DNA from: Brevundimonas sp. MYb52
GTDB lineage: Bacteria; Pseudomonadota; Alphaproteobacteria; Caulobacterales; Caulobacteraceae
NCBI RefSeq assembly: GCF_002979535.1
Contig: NZ_PCPB01000001.1
Span: 1 to 64,000, forward strand
Direction: 5' to 3'
Length of the DNA stretch: 64,000 nucleotides
In this document: piece by piece, positions 46,214 through 55,342 of the stretch
Position numbering within the stretch: position 1 is the first letter of the stretch
How the letters are laid out: the number at the start of each line of letters is the position of its first letter
Made by a program: the position numbers and the translations under genes
Notes under the pieces: generated by a model
What the model was told of the DNA's origin: nothing
Seen by the model: the letters and a program-made list of their open reading frames with translations, nothing else
The model's database searches: none

Positions 46214-46978
46214 ATGGCGGACGGATCGACGTCGTCGCTGAAATCGCGGGTGTCCGAGGCCGAGTGGCAGGTGCGAGTCGAACTGGCGGCGCTTTACCGC
46301 TTGGTGGCCTTGCACGGGTGGGACGACATGATCTTTACCCATATTTCCGCCCGCGTGCCCGGACCGGAGCATCACTTCCTGATCAATCCCTACGGCTGGT
46401 ATTTCGATGAAATTACAGCCTCTTCTCTGGTGAAGGTCGATCTGGACGGCAACATTGTTCAAGAGACGACCAATTTCATCAATCCGGCCGGATTCACCAT
46501 TCACTCGGCCGTCCATGCGGCGCGCGAGGACGCCAAGTTCGTCATCCATCTGCACACGGTGAGCGGCGTCGGCGTGGCGGCCCAGAAAGACGGTCTTTTG
46601 CCCATCAGCCAGAACGCCTGCCTGTTGCAGCATCAGGTGGCCTATCACGGCTATGAAGGCCTGGCGCTGAACCATGACGAGCGCGAGCGACTGGTGGCCG
46701 ATCTGGGCGACAAGCCGCTGATGCTGTTGCGCAACCACGGCACGATGGCGGTCGGCGAAACGGCGGCCCAGGCCTGGGTTGGCATCTTCTTCCTGGAGCG
46801 GGCTTGCGCCCAGCAGGTGGCGGCCCTGTCGGGCGGGCGCGAGAACGTGCTGATCGCCCCGGACGCCGCCCAGGCCGAGACCAAGGACCAGGGTCGCGGC
46901 ATAGGCTTCGTCTCCGCCTTGGCCTGGCCCGGCGCCCTGCGTCAGCTGGAACGAAAATCACCGGGCTACGACGTGTGA
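46214..46978 (+). CDS. Class II aldolase/adducin family protein
   Basis: The 254-residue protein has the class II aldolase fold. Metal-binding histidines are in HLHTVSG (His112, His114) and RNHGTM (His175), and IFTHISARVPG lies near the start. The family covers sugar-phosphate aldolases, epimerases and adducin-like proteins; the substrate here is unknown. The ATG at 46214 has AAGGGAGG nine bases upstream and is preferred over earlier in-frame starts. The stop overlaps the next gene (GTGTGA). Confidence 0.85.
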   Translation: MADGSTSSLKSRVSEAEWQVRVELAALYRLVALHGWDDMIFTHISARVPGPEHHFLINPYGWYFDEITASSLVKVDLDGNIVQETTNFINPAGFTIHSAVHAAREDAKFVIHLHTVSGVGVAAQKDGLLPISQNACLLQHQVAYHGYEGLALNHDERERLVADLGDKPLMLLRNHGTMAVGETAAQAWVGIFFLERACAQQVAALSGGRENVLIAPDAAQAETKDQGRGIGFVSALAWPGALRQLERKSPGYDV

Positions 46979-47748
46979 AGGCGGTCGGGGGGCTGCTGAT
47001 CGGGCTGGGGTTATCGGCGGTTGGGGCGTCGTCGGCCGCCGCCGGGGCCTGGAACCTGCCAAAGGGGCAGGGGCAGGCGATCCTGAAGTACGAGGACATG
47101 CGCGCCGATGAGGCCTTTGGCCCGTTCGGCGGCCGGTTCGACCTGCCCGGCGGGCGGGTCGATCGCACCGCCTCCCTGCTGGTCGAATATGGCGTGACCG
47201 ACCGGCTGACCCTGCAGGTCAAGGGAGAGTGGCAGCAGGGGCGCGACGCCTATATCGACTTCGACGGGCGCGGCCCGTTGGAGATCGGCGGGCGCTGGCA
47301 GGTCTATCGCGATCCCGAAAATGTGGTGGCGGTCTATGCCGGCTACGCCCAGGGCGGCGAAGGGCGCAACGCCGGCTATGCGCCGCCGGGCGCCGGCGAC
47401 AGCGATTGGGAGTTGCGCGTGATGGGCGGCCGCAGCTGGAGCGAGCCGCGCACCTTCGTCGAGGCCCAACTGGCGCGCCGTTGGCGCAGCGGCCTGACGG
47501 ACGAGGTGCGGATGGACGTGACCGCCGGCGCCCATCTGGGGCAGAACTGGTTGGTGATGGGGCAGGTGTTCGCCGGTGTGACGGACAAGGCTCCGGACGG
47601 CGCCAGCGCGGGTTGGTTGTCGCTCGAAGGTTCGGCGGTGCGCCGGTTCGGCGACTGGAGCGTTCAGGTCGGCTGGCGACAAGCGGTGGCGGGGCACGAA
47701 ATCGCCATATCGCGTGGGCCGATTATTGGCCTCTGGCGGCGTTTTTAG
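46975..47748 (+). CDS. Secreted outer-membrane beta-barrel-like protein
   Basis: The 257-residue protein starts with GTG overlapping the aldolase stop. The signal peptide (about 1-23) precedes GAWNLPKGQGQAI. The rest alternates short amphipathic strands (ASLLVEYGVTDRLTLQVKGEWQQG, VYAGYAQGGEG) and ends in WRRF, a terminal phenylalanine typical of barrels. Translational coupling suggests a link to the aldolase-like protein, but no substrate is evident. Confidence 0.65.
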   Translation: MKAVGGLLIGLGLSAVGASSAAAGAWNLPKGQGQAILKYEDMRADEAFGPFGGRFDLPGGRVDRTASLLVEYGVTDRLTLQVKGEWQQGRDAYIDFDGRGPLEIGGRWQVYRDPENVVAVYAGYAQGGEGRNAGYAPPGAGDSDWELRVMGGRSWSEPRTFVEAQLARRWRSGLTDEVRMDVTAGAHLGQNWLVMGQVFAGVTDKAPDGASAGWLSLEGSAVRRFGDWSVQVGWRQAVAGHEIAISRGPIIGLWRRF

Positions 47749-47764
47749 ACCGACTTGCCGCGAC

Positions 47765-47809
47765 GGAACCTGACCGGTTCCACGTTACAGATACTTTATT
47801 TGCGTAACG
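47765..47809 (+). promoter_or_regulatory. Inverted repeats upstream of the RND efflux genes
   Basis: GGAACC-N5-GGTTCC (47765-47781) and CGTTAC-N15-GTAACG (47783-47809) lie in the 110-bp gap before the efflux adaptor. An AT-rich TACTTTATTT between the second pair could be a -10. Both are candidate operators; no local regulator gene is seen. Confidence 0.4.
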
Positions 47810-47858
47810 GCCATGACCCGCTAAGCGGGACCGCTTGTTGTCGGGGAGACTGCGTCGC

Positions 47859-48992
47859 GTGTTCAAACGCCATTTTTTCATTATCGTGGCGGCGTGTCTG
47901 GTGGGGCTTATGGTCCTGGCGGCGGTGCTGAAGATCACCTTGGCTGACGACAGCAAGGACGGCGCTGGCGGTCCAGGCCGAGGCGGCCCCGGCGGCGGGC
48001 GCGGTCAGACCGTGGCCGAGGCTGTCGCCGCCCCGCGTGAGTTCGCCGATCAGATCCGCGTCCTGGGCGTGGCGCGCAGCAAGCGTTCAGTCAACATCAC
48101 CTCGAACACGACCGAGTTGATCACCCGCGTCATGTTCACCGACGGCCAGCGCGTCGCCGCCGGCGCGCCCCTGGTCGAGCTTCAGGCGCGCGAGGAGGAC
48201 GCCGACCTGATCCAGGCCCGCGCCCAGCTTGCTCAGGCGCAGCGTGAATACGACCGTTTCAAGATCCTGGCCGAACGCGGGGTGGCCCCGCGCGTCACCG
48301 CCGAAAACGCCGAAACCGCCCTGCAGACCGCCCGCGCCGCCGTCGCAGCCTCCGAAGCCCGTCGTGGCGACCGTATCCTGCGCGCGCCCTTCGCCGGGGT
48401 TCTGGGTCTGACGACGGTGACGCCGGGCACCCTGATCTCGCCCGGATCGGTCATCACCACCCTGGACGACACCAGCGCTATCCGCGTCGACTTCCCCCTG
48501 CCGGAGCGCTATCTGGGGGCGCTGCAGATCGGCACGCCGCTGAGCGCCGGAGCCGACGCCTATGCGGGCGAAACCTTCGACGGCCGCATCGCCCTGCTGG
48601 ACACGCGTGTCAACGAACAGACCCGCGCCGTCATCGCCCGCGCCGAGTTCGCCAACCCCGGCAACCGCATTCGCCCGGGCATGATGATGCGCGTCGCCGT
48701 GCATCAGGGCCGCCGCCAGAGCCTGTCAGTCCCCGAAGCCGCCGTTCAATATGAAGGCCAGGGCGCCTTCGTCTATCGCATCGCGCGTGGCGAGAACGGC
48801 ACGACCGCCCAGCGCGTCGAAGTGCAGACCGGCGCCGTTGAGGGCGGCTTCGTCGAGATCCTTTCGGGTCTGGACAACAATGACCGCGTCGTCGCTTCCG
48901 GCCTGAACCGTATCCAGCCGGGCGCGCCTGTCACCGTCGGCGGCGCCCAACAGAAGGGCGGCGCGAACGCGGCTCAGGCGGCTCGCAAATGA
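47859..48992 (+). CDS. RND efflux periplasmic adaptor
   Basis: The 377-residue membrane-fusion protein has an N-terminal anchor (about residues 6-28). A Gly-rich linker with GGPGRGGPGGG is followed by a lipoyl half-motif near VTRVMFTDGQRVAAGAPLVELQA, a helical hairpin (EEDADLIQARAQLAQAQREYDRFK), and a beta-barrel domain. It links the downstream pump to an outer-membrane channel not found here. The GTG at 47859 behind GGGGAGA is preferred over a TTG at 47835. The stop overlaps the pump's ATG. Confidence 0.87.
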   Translation: MFKRHFFIIVAACLVGLMVLAAVLKITLADDSKDGAGGPGRGGPGGGRGQTVAEAVAAPREFADQIRVLGVARSKRSVNITSNTTELITRVMFTDGQRVAAGAPLVELQAREEDADLIQARAQLAQAQREYDRFKILAERGVAPRVTAENAETALQTARAAVAASEARRGDRILRAPFAGVLGLTTVTPGTLISPGSVITTLDDTSAIRVDFPLPERYLGALQIGTPLSAGADAYAGETFDGRIALLDTRVNEQTRAVIARAEFANPGNRIRPGMMMRVAVHQGRRQSLSVPEAAVQYEGQGAFVYRIARGENGTTAQRVEVQTGAVEGGFVEILSGLDNNDRVVASGLNRIQPGAPVTVGGAQQKGGANAAQAARK

Positions 48993-51900
48993 TGTTGTCC
49001 GATGTTTCGGTCCGCCGCCCCGTCTTTGCGGCGGTGGCGGCCATCGTCCTGTGCGTGATCGGCCTGGCGGCCTTCTTCTTCCTGCCGGTGCGCGAACTGC
49101 CGGACGTTGATCCGCCCATCGTCTCGGTCAACACCAGCTACGCCGGAGCCTCGGCCGAGGTCATCGAAAGCCGGATCACCGAGCCGATCGAGCAGCAGAT
49201 CGCGGGCATCCAGGGTGTCGAGCGCATCAACTCGACCAGTCGCGACGGTCGCTCCAACGTCAACATCGAGTTCTCGCTGGATCGGAATATCGACGACGCG
49301 GCCAACGATGTGCGCGACCGCATCTCGCGCGTCGTCGGCCGTCTGCCGGATCAGGCCGACCCGCCCGAAGTGGCCAAGGCCGACTCGGACAGCCAGCCTA
49401 TCATCATCATGTTCCTGCGCTCCACGACCATGAACCGTCTGGAGTTGACCGACTACGCCGACCGCTATCTGGTCGATCGCTTCGCCACCGTGCCGGGCGT
49501 GGCTCAGGTGCAGATCTACGGCGAGCAACGCTATGCCATGCGTATCTGGCTGGACGCCGGCGCCATGGCTGCGCGCGGGTTGACGGTCAATGACGTCGAG
49601 ACGGCCCTGACCAATCAGAACGTCGAACTGCCCGCCGGCTCGCTCGAGTCGGCGCAGAAGGACTACACCGTTCGCGTGGCCCGCACCTATGCGCGGCCAG
49701 CCGACTTCGCCCAGTTGCCGATCGGCACGCGTGGTTCGGCTTCTACGGCGACGGGCGCGCAGAGCTCGGGCACGCTGGCGGCGGCGTCCACCTCCATGAC
49801 CAATGGCGTGACCGGGGCTCTTGTGGGCAACGCGGCCTATGTCACGCGCCTGGGCGACATCGCCCGGATCGAGGAGGCCCCGGCCGAGGCGCGGCGCCTG
49901 TTCCGCGGCAACGGCATCGATCAGATCGGCCTGGCCGTCACCCGCCAGGCTCAGTCCAACGACCTGGCCATCTCCGAGGGCGCACGCGCCCTGATGGAGC
50001 AGATCAAACCGACCCTGCCGCCCGGCACCACGCTGGAAGTCGGGTCCGACAACTCGGTCTTCACCTCGCACGCCATCGATGAGGTCTGGATCACGATCGG
50101 TATTTCGATGGCCCTGGTGGCCCTGGTCAACTTCATCTTCCTGGGCAGCTTGCGGGCAGCAGTCATCCCCTCGGTAGTGGCGCCCATCTGCCTGCTGGCG
50201 ACCTTTATCGTCCTTGCGCCCCTGGGCTTCTCGCTGAACCTTCTGACCTTGCTGGCCCTGGTTCTGGCCATCGGCCTGGTGGTGGATGACGCCATTGTCG
50301 TGGTCGAGAACATCCAGCGTCGACTGGATCACGGCGAGCCGCCGCTGGTGGCCGCCGAGCGCGGCGCGCGTCAGGTCTTTTTCGCCGTCGTCGCGACGAC
50401 CGTGGTCCTGCTGTCGGTGTTCGCGCCCCTGCTGTTCCTGCCGGGCTATGTCGGGCGTCTGTTTGTCGAGTTGGCGGCGGCCATCGCGGCGGCCGTGGCC
50501 TTCTCGGCCTTCCTGGCGTTGAGCCTGTCGCCCATGCTGGCGTCCAAGATCCTGAAACCGGCGCAGAGCAACGGCTGGCTGGCGCGCCGCGTCGACCGGG
50601 CGATGGACGCGCTGAAGAATTCCTACGCCAACTCGCTGAACGCCCTGCTGGGCCGTCGCGCCGCTGTGGGCGGGGTGGTGGGCCTGATCATCCTCGTCGC
50701 GGCGGGGGCTGGGGGCATCTTCCTGGTCCTGCCCAATGAACTGGTTCCGAACGAGGATCGCGGCCGCGTCACCTTGCGAGTGTCCGGTCCTGAAGGCGCC
50801 GGCTTTGACTACACCCGCAAGATCATGCTGGGCCTGGAGCCCATCCTGGCCGAGTATCGAGAAAACGGAGAGGCGGCTAACTATCTGGTGTCTTCGCCCG
50901 GCTTCGGCGGCGGCAGCTACAACTCCGGCAACGGGGTGCTGAACCTGTCCGACTGGTCGGAGCGCAGCCGCTCGGCCGACGAGATCGCCCAGGAACTGAA
51001 CGGCAAGCTGCGCGGCCAGACGGACGCCCAGGTCAACGCCTCGACCCCTGGCGCCTTCCAGCGCGGCGGCGGCAATTCCAACTCCGTCGAAATGATCGTG
51101 ACGGGCGCCGAATACGGGCCGATCTACAACTGGCTGCAGCCCATCCTGGCGGCGGCGCAGGAGAACCCCGGCTTCTCGCGTCCGCGCCTCAATTATGAAC
51201 CGAACGCGCCGCGCCTTCTGGTTGACGTCGATCCGCAGAAGGCGGCCGCCCTGGGCGTATCCTCGCAACAGATCGGTCGCGCGCTGGAGACCATGTTCGG
51301 GTCGCGCCGCGCCACCACCTACATCAAGGGTGGCCAGGAGTACGATGTCATCCTGCAGACCGACCGCGACAATCGTCGCGGCGTGGCGGACCTGGAGGCT
51401 CTCTACGTCTCAACCGGCGCTGGCCAACTGGTGCCGCTGTCAGCGGTGGTTACGACCCAGACCTCGGGGGATACGCCCGACCGTCGTCGTCTGGATCGCC
51501 AGCGGGCGATTACGCTTCAGGCGGACCTGAACCCTGGCACTACCATTGATGACGCCGTGGCCTTCCTCAACGCCGAGGTGGCCAAGCAGCCTCAGGGTCT
51601 GGCGACGATCCGCTGGGGTGGCGCGGCGCGCGATCAGCAGGAGGCGGGCAGCGCCGTGGGCTGGGCCTTCGCCCTGGCCCTGTTGCTGGTCTTCCTAGTG
51701 CTGGCGGCCCAGTTCGAGAGCTGGATTACCCCGGCTGTCATCATGTTGACCGTGCCCTTGGCGGCGGCGGGTGGGCTGTTCGGCCTGTTGATGGCGGGCT
51801 CCAGCCTGAACATCTACAGTCAGATCGGCCTGATCATCCTGATCGGGGTGGCGGCCAAGAACGGCATCCTGATCGTCGAGTTCGCCAACCAATTGCGCGA

Positions 51901-52225
51901 TCAGGGGCGGAGCATCCGCGAAGCGATCATTGAGTCCTCGAGCCTGCGTCTGCGCCCCATCATCATGACCTCGATCGCTACCGCCTTTGGCGCCCTGCCG
52001 CTGATGCTGTGGCAAGGCGCAGGCGCGGGCAGCCGCCAGACGATCGGTGTGGTCATCTTCACCGGCGCGATCTTCGCCACCATGCTGACCTTGTTCGTGG
52101 TGCCGGTGATCTATGGCGTGCTGGCGCGCTTCACCAAGTCGCCGGAATACACCGCCCGCAAGATCGAGGAATGGGAAGCCCAGGAGATCGCCGAGGGCAA
52201 GACGCCGGACATGACGCCGGGTTGA
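48989..52225 (+). CDS. RND family efflux pump, HAE1-like
   Basis: The 1078-residue protein has the RND layout of twelve membrane helices and two large periplasmic loops (about residues 30-340 and 560-870). Proton-relay residues sit in LALVLAIGLVVDDAIVVVENIQRR (the two Asp of the fourth helix), and IGLIILIGVAAKNGILIVEFANQLRDQG lies in the C-terminal half. It exports hydrophobic compounds with the adaptor; substrate range unknown. The pair is overlapping and translated together. Confidence 0.9.
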   Translation: MMLSDVSVRRPVFAAVAAIVLCVIGLAAFFFLPVRELPDVDPPIVSVNTSYAGASAEVIESRITEPIEQQIAGIQGVERINSTSRDGRSNVNIEFSLDRNIDDAANDVRDRISRVVGRLPDQADPPEVAKADSDSQPIIIMFLRSTTMNRLELTDYADRYLVDRFATVPGVAQVQIYGEQRYAMRIWLDAGAMAARGLTVNDVETALTNQNVELPAGSLESAQKDYTVRVARTYARPADFAQLPIGTRGSASTATGAQSSGTLAAASTSMTNGVTGALVGNAAYVTRLGDIARIEEAPAEARRLFRGNGIDQIGLAVTRQAQSNDLAISEGARALMEQIKPTLPPGTTLEVGSDNSVFTSHAIDEVWITIGISMALVALVNFIFLGSLRAAVIPSVVAPICLLATFIVLAPLGFSLNLLTLLALVLAIGLVVDDAIVVVENIQRRLDHGEPPLVAAERGARQVFFAVVATTVVLLSVFAPLLFLPGYVGRLFVELAAAIAAAVAFSAFLALSLSPMLASKILKPAQSNGWLARRVDRAMDALKNSYANSLNALLGRRAAVGGVVGLIILVAAGAGGIFLVLPNELVPNEDRGRVTLRVSGPEGAGFDYTRKIMLGLEPILAEYRENGEAANYLVSSPGFGGGSYNSGNGVLNLSDWSERSRSADEIAQELNGKLRGQTDAQVNASTPGAFQRGGGNSNSVEMIVTGAEYGPIYNWLQPILAAAQENPGFSRPRLNYEPNAPRLLVDVDPQKAAALGVSSQQIGRALETMFGSRRATTYIKGGQEYDVILQTDRDNRRGVADLEALYVSTGAGQLVPLSAVVTTQTSGDTPDRRRLDRQRAITLQADLNPGTTIDDAVAFLNAEVAKQPQGLATIRWGGAARDQQEAGSAVGWAFALALLLVFLVLAAQFESWITPAVIMLTVPLAAAGGLFGLLMAGSSLNIYSQIGLIILIGVAAKNGILIVEFANQLRDQGRSIREAIIESSSLRLRPIIMTSIATAFGALPLMLWQGAGAGSRQTIGVVIFTGAIFATMLTLFVVPVIYGVLARFTKSPEYTARKIEEWEAQEIAEGKTPDMTPG

Positions 52226-52235
52226 GCGCGATCTA

Positions 52236-52359
52236 CCTTTTCCCCTTGTGGGAGAAGGTGGCGGCCGAAGGCTGACGGATGAGGGGTCTCGCTATCGGTT
52301 GAGAGACCCCTCATCCGACCTCGCTCCGCTCGGCCACCTTCTCCCGCAAGGGGAGAAGG
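52236..52359. repeat. Large REP/BIME-like palindrome
   Basis: Outer 27-base arms (52236-52262, 52333-52359) match in 25 of 27 positions when one is reversed. Each contains a smaller palindrome of the CTTCTCCC...GGGAGAAG kind. Inside, CGGATGAGGGGTCTC (52276-52290) pairs perfectly with its complement at 52303-52317 around a 12-base loop. The sequence is typical of dispersed intergenic repeats in Caulobacterales and other alphaproteobacteria. It lies between converging genes and could stop transcription from both. Confidence 0.8.
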
Positions 52360-52365
52360 GAAGGG

Positions 52366-52875
52366 TCACTCGCCCGTCGGCTTGTAGCCGGTCTCTACCT
52401 TCAGGAAGGCGATGACGTCGCGGCGGTCCGTGGCGTCGCGCAGGCCGGCGAAGGTCATCTTGTTGCCGGGCAGGAAGGTCTTGGGGTTTTCTAGCCAATG
52501 ATCCAGCTTGTCCGCGTCCCAGGTGAAGCTGGCGGACCTCAGGGCGTGGGAATAGCTGTACTTGTCCAGAGCCCCGGCCTGACGCCCGAAGACGCCGTAT
52601 AGGTTCGGACCCGCCATGTTGGGACCGCCGGGCGTGATGGTATGGCAGGAGCGGCAACGGGCGAAGGCGCGACGGCCGTTCTCCAGGTCGCCGGCGTTGT
52701 AGGGGGCGGGCAGGGCGGCCAGCATGGCGACCTTTTCAGCCTCGGTCGGCGCTGGCAGGGGCGGGGCCTTGGGCGTCGAATCGGCGGCGGGCGCGCTGTT
52801 GTCGCCGCAGGCGGCAAGGGCCAGCGCGGCGGTGAGGGCGACGAGGATCGGGGCGGTGCGCAAAGGGAACTCCAT
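52366..52875 (-). CDS. Class I cytochrome c lipoprotein
   Basis: The 169-residue protein has a lipobox (LAAC, Cys23), a Pro/Ala-rich linker, and a cytochrome c domain resembling mitochondrial cytochrome c. Heme attachment is at CRSCH (Cys74, Cys77, His78), followed by NMAGPNLYGVFGR, and the axial ligand is Met140 in PGNKM. It would carry electrons at the periplasmic face. The ATG at 52875 has GGAG eight bases upstream; the ATG at 52890 lacks one. Confidence 0.85.
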   Translation of the reverse strand: MEFPLRTAPILVALTAALALAACGDNSAPAADSTPKAPPLPAPTEAEKVAMLAALPAPYNAGDLENGRRAFARCRSCHTITPGGPNMAGPNLYGVFGRQAGALDKYSYSHALRSASFTWDADKLDHWLENPKTFLPGNKMTFAGLRDATDRRDVIAFLKVETGYKPTGE

Positions 52876-53016
52876 TTGAGCGAACTCCATAGGCCAGTCG
52901 CCCTTGATAGCCGATGGGCGTTTGGTCGCAACGGCGCCGGTTATCGTTACTGGACGCGGAAGGCCTGCGGCTGATAATCGCTGTCAACATATGTGAACGG
53001 CGCTGGGCGCCGTGTA

Positions 53017-53298
53017 ATGAGCGCCATGACCGACACCATCAAACTCAGCCAGGCCCGACGCGGCGATCGCGGCGTCATTGTTCAGGTCGGCGCCCACTGC
53101 CACCATCAGGACCACGAGATCGAGCTGGAGCGCCGCTTGCTTGAGCTGGGCTTTGTCGAGGGCGCGCGCGTCGAACTGCTGCACGAGGGCCTGTTTGGGC
53201 GCGATCCTATCGCCATGAAGGTGGACGACATGCGCGTGGCCCTGCGCCGGCACGAGGCCGCAAGCCTGACCATCCGTCTGGATGGAGGAAACGCCTGA
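53017..53298 (+). CDS. feoA: Ferrous iron transport protein FeoA
   Basis: The product (93 residues from the chosen ATG) has the SH3-like FeoA fold: IKLSQARRGDRGVIVQVG, RRLLELGFVEGARVELLHEG and DPIAMKVDDMRVALRRHEA. It assists the FeoB transporter in Fe(II) uptake. A GTG at 52993 and an ATG at 53026 are alternative starts; no clear Shine-Dalgarno decides. It ends one base into feoB. Confidence 0.9.
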   Translation: MSAMTDTIKLSQARRGDRGVIVQVGAHCHHQDHEIELERRLLELGFVEGARVELLHEGLFGRDPIAMKVDDMRVALRRHEAASLTIRLDGGNA

Positions 53299-55193
53299 TG
53301 GATATGGCCGTTCGCACTCGTCTTGATGTTGCTCGCGTCGCCCTGGTCGGCAACCCCAACAGCGGCAAGACCGCCCTGTTCAACGCCCTGACCGGCGCCC
53401 ATCAGAAGGTCGCCAACTACGCCGGCGTCACGGTGGAACGCAAAGAGGGGCGCATCCACGCCGCCGACGGCCGCACCCTGTCGGTGCTGGACCTGCCGGG
53501 CACCTATTCGCTGCGCGCCCGCAGTCTGGATGAGGAAGTCACCCGCGACGCCGTGCTGGGCGCCCTGCCGGGCGAGACCCCGCCGGACGTGGTGGTCTGC
53601 GTCGCCGACGCCACCAACCTGCGTCTGGTTCTGCGACTGGCGCTGGAGCTGAAGCAGGTCGGCCGCCCGATGGTGCTGGCCCTCAACATGTTCGACATCG
53701 CTCAGCGTCAGGGCTTGCGTATCGACCTGGAGAAGCTGTCGGCCGAGATCGGCGCTCCGGTGGTCACTACGGTCGCGACGCGCAAACGAGGGATCAGTGA
53801 ACTGGTCGCCGCCGTCCAGGCCCAGGCCGATCAGGCCGTGGGCGAGACCCGCAGCGAATGGCACGCGCCCTCGGCCGCCGAAATCCGCGACGCCCACCGC
53901 GAGGCCGAGCGCATCATGAAGGCCTGTGTCCGCCCGCCCGAGCGGCCCGACACCCTGACGGGCAAGATCGACAGCGTCCTGCTGCACCCGGTCGCCGGTC
54001 TGCTCATTCTGCTGGGCATCCTGTTCGTCATGTTCCAGGCCGTCTTCACCTGGGCCACTCCGGCGATGGACGGCATCGAGGCCTTCTTCGCCCTGGTCGG
54101 CGGATGGGTGGCGACTGTCTTGCCGGACCAAGGCTTTGCCGGTCTGTTGCAGAGCCTGATCGTCGATGGTCTGATCGGCGGGGTGGGCAGCGTCCTGGTC
54201 TTCCTGCCGCAGATCCTGATCATCTTTCTGTTCATCATCGTGTTGGAAGACTTCGGCTACATGGCCCGAGCGGCCTTCCTGATGGACAAGATCATGGGCG
54301 GGGCGGGGCTGCATGGCCGCGCCTTCATCCCCCTGCTGTCCAGTTTCGCCTGCGCCATTCCGGGCATCATGGCGACGCGCGTGATCGAGGCGAAGCGCGA
54401 CCGTCTGACCACCATCCTGATCGCGCCGCTGATGACCTGCTCTGCGCGCATCCCCGTCTATACGCTGATCATCGCCGCCTTCATTCCCAATGAGACGGTC
54501 TGGGGCTGGGCCAGCCTGCAGGGTCTGGTGATGTTCGGCCTCTATGCGGCGGGCATCGTCAGCGCGCTTCTGGTCTCGCTGGTGATCCGCCGCGTCTTCT
54601 GGCGCGGCGCGGTCGAGCCCTTCATGATGGAGCTGCCAGCCTACAAGATTCCCGACATCAAGAGCGTGCTGTTCAATCTGTGGCTGCGGGCCAAGATCTT
54701 CCTGCGCCGCGCCGGCAAGATCATCCTGCCGCTGATGATCATCGTCTGGGCCCTGTCGACCTTCCCCTATCCGCCCGAAGGGGCGACGGGGCCGGCCATC
54801 GACTATTCCTTCGCCGGCATGATCGGCAAGACGCTGGAGCCGGTCTTCGCCCCCATCGGCTTCAGCTGGCAGATGGTGGTGGCCTTGGTGCCCGGCATGG
54901 CGGCGCGCGAAGTCGCCGTGGCGGTCCTGGGCACGGTCTATTCCATCGCCGGCGCCGAAGAGAACGTCGGCGCCCTGGCCTCGGTCCTGTCGGCCGACTG
55001 GTCGCTGGCCACCGGCCTGGCCTTCCTGGCCTGGTATGTCTTCGCGCCGCAGTGCCTGCCCACCCTGGGCGTGGTCCGTCGGGAAACCGGTTCGATGAAG
55101 TGGACCATGATCATGGTCGGCTATCTGTTTGGCCTGGCCTATCTGGCGGCCTTCATCGTCTATCACGTCGCCGTGGCGCTGGGCGGGGGCTAG
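53298..55193 (+). CDS. feoB: Ferrous iron transporter FeoB
   Basis: The 631-residue protein has a cytoplasmic GTPase domain (G1 GNPNSGKT residues 18-25, G3 DLPG, G4 NMFD) and a membrane domain with Gate motifs such as FIPLLSSFACAIPGIMATRVIEAKRDRL and LVPGMAAREVAV. It is shorter than the enteric form, as common in alphaproteobacteria, and no FeoC is present. It imports Fe(II) under low-oxygen or acidic conditions. No Fur box could be identified upstream. Confidence 0.95.
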   Translation: MDMAVRTRLDVARVALVGNPNSGKTALFNALTGAHQKVANYAGVTVERKEGRIHAADGRTLSVLDLPGTYSLRARSLDEEVTRDAVLGALPGETPPDVVVCVADATNLRLVLRLALELKQVGRPMVLALNMFDIAQRQGLRIDLEKLSAEIGAPVVTTVATRKRGISELVAAVQAQADQAVGETRSEWHAPSAAEIRDAHREAERIMKACVRPPERPDTLTGKIDSVLLHPVAGLLILLGILFVMFQAVFTWATPAMDGIEAFFALVGGWVATVLPDQGFAGLLQSLIVDGLIGGVGSVLVFLPQILIIFLFIIVLEDFGYMARAAFLMDKIMGGAGLHGRAFIPLLSSFACAIPGIMATRVIEAKRDRLTTILIAPLMTCSARIPVYTLIIAAFIPNETVWGWASLQGLVMFGLYAAGIVSALLVSLVIRRVFWRGAVEPFMMELPAYKIPDIKSVLFNLWLRAKIFLRRAGKIILPLMIIVWALSTFPYPPEGATGPAIDYSFAGMIGKTLEPVFAPIGFSWQMVVALVPGMAAREVAVAVLGTVYSIAGAEENVGALASVLSADWSLATGLAFLAWYVFAPQCLPTLGVVRRETGSMKWTMIMVGYLFGLAYLAAFIVYHVAVALGGG

Positions 55194-55198
55194 TCTTT

Positions 55199-55310
55199 TT
55201 GGCGGCCTAACGCGCTTCGCGGTGCTTGAGGCCGTCAGGCTGCCTCGGGTCGAGACCCGAAGGACGGCGCGTAGCAGTCGAGGCGTAGCCTTCTGACCGA
55301 GGCCCGCCAA
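55199..55310. repeat. Foldback repeat after feoB
   Basis: TTGGCGGCCT (55199-55208) and AGGCCCGCCAA (55300-55310) are near-perfect inverted ends. At the centre TCGGGTC-GA-GACCCGA (55245-55260) is a perfect 7-2-7 palindrome. The region between converging genes has no coding sequence. It may be a second type of dispersed intergenic repeat. Confidence 0.55.
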
Positions 55311-55317
55311 GAATGAA

Positions 55318-55342
55318 GCTGGCGCCCCTCGGGGGCGTCAGC
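55318..55342 (-). terminator. Terminator overlapping the tetR stop
   Basis: GCTGGCGCCCC (55318-55328) and GGGGCGTCAGC (55332-55342) pair over 11 bp with one G-U, around a 3-base loop. Read on the minus strand, TTCATTCTT follows. It begins inside the last codons of the tetR-type gene. Confidence 0.6.

Noticed and set aside
48974..51268. 764-codon antisense frame opposite the RND pump
   Set aside because: Shadow of a recognised pump gene, with His/Arg/Gln-rich composition and no motif.
52891..53016. Fur or Irr box before feoA
   Set aside because: Only a weak GATAAT half-site is visible; not enough to call.
53106..55310. 734-codon antisense frame opposite feoB
   Set aside because: Shadow of feoB; composition is typical of reverse-strand translation of GC-rich genes.
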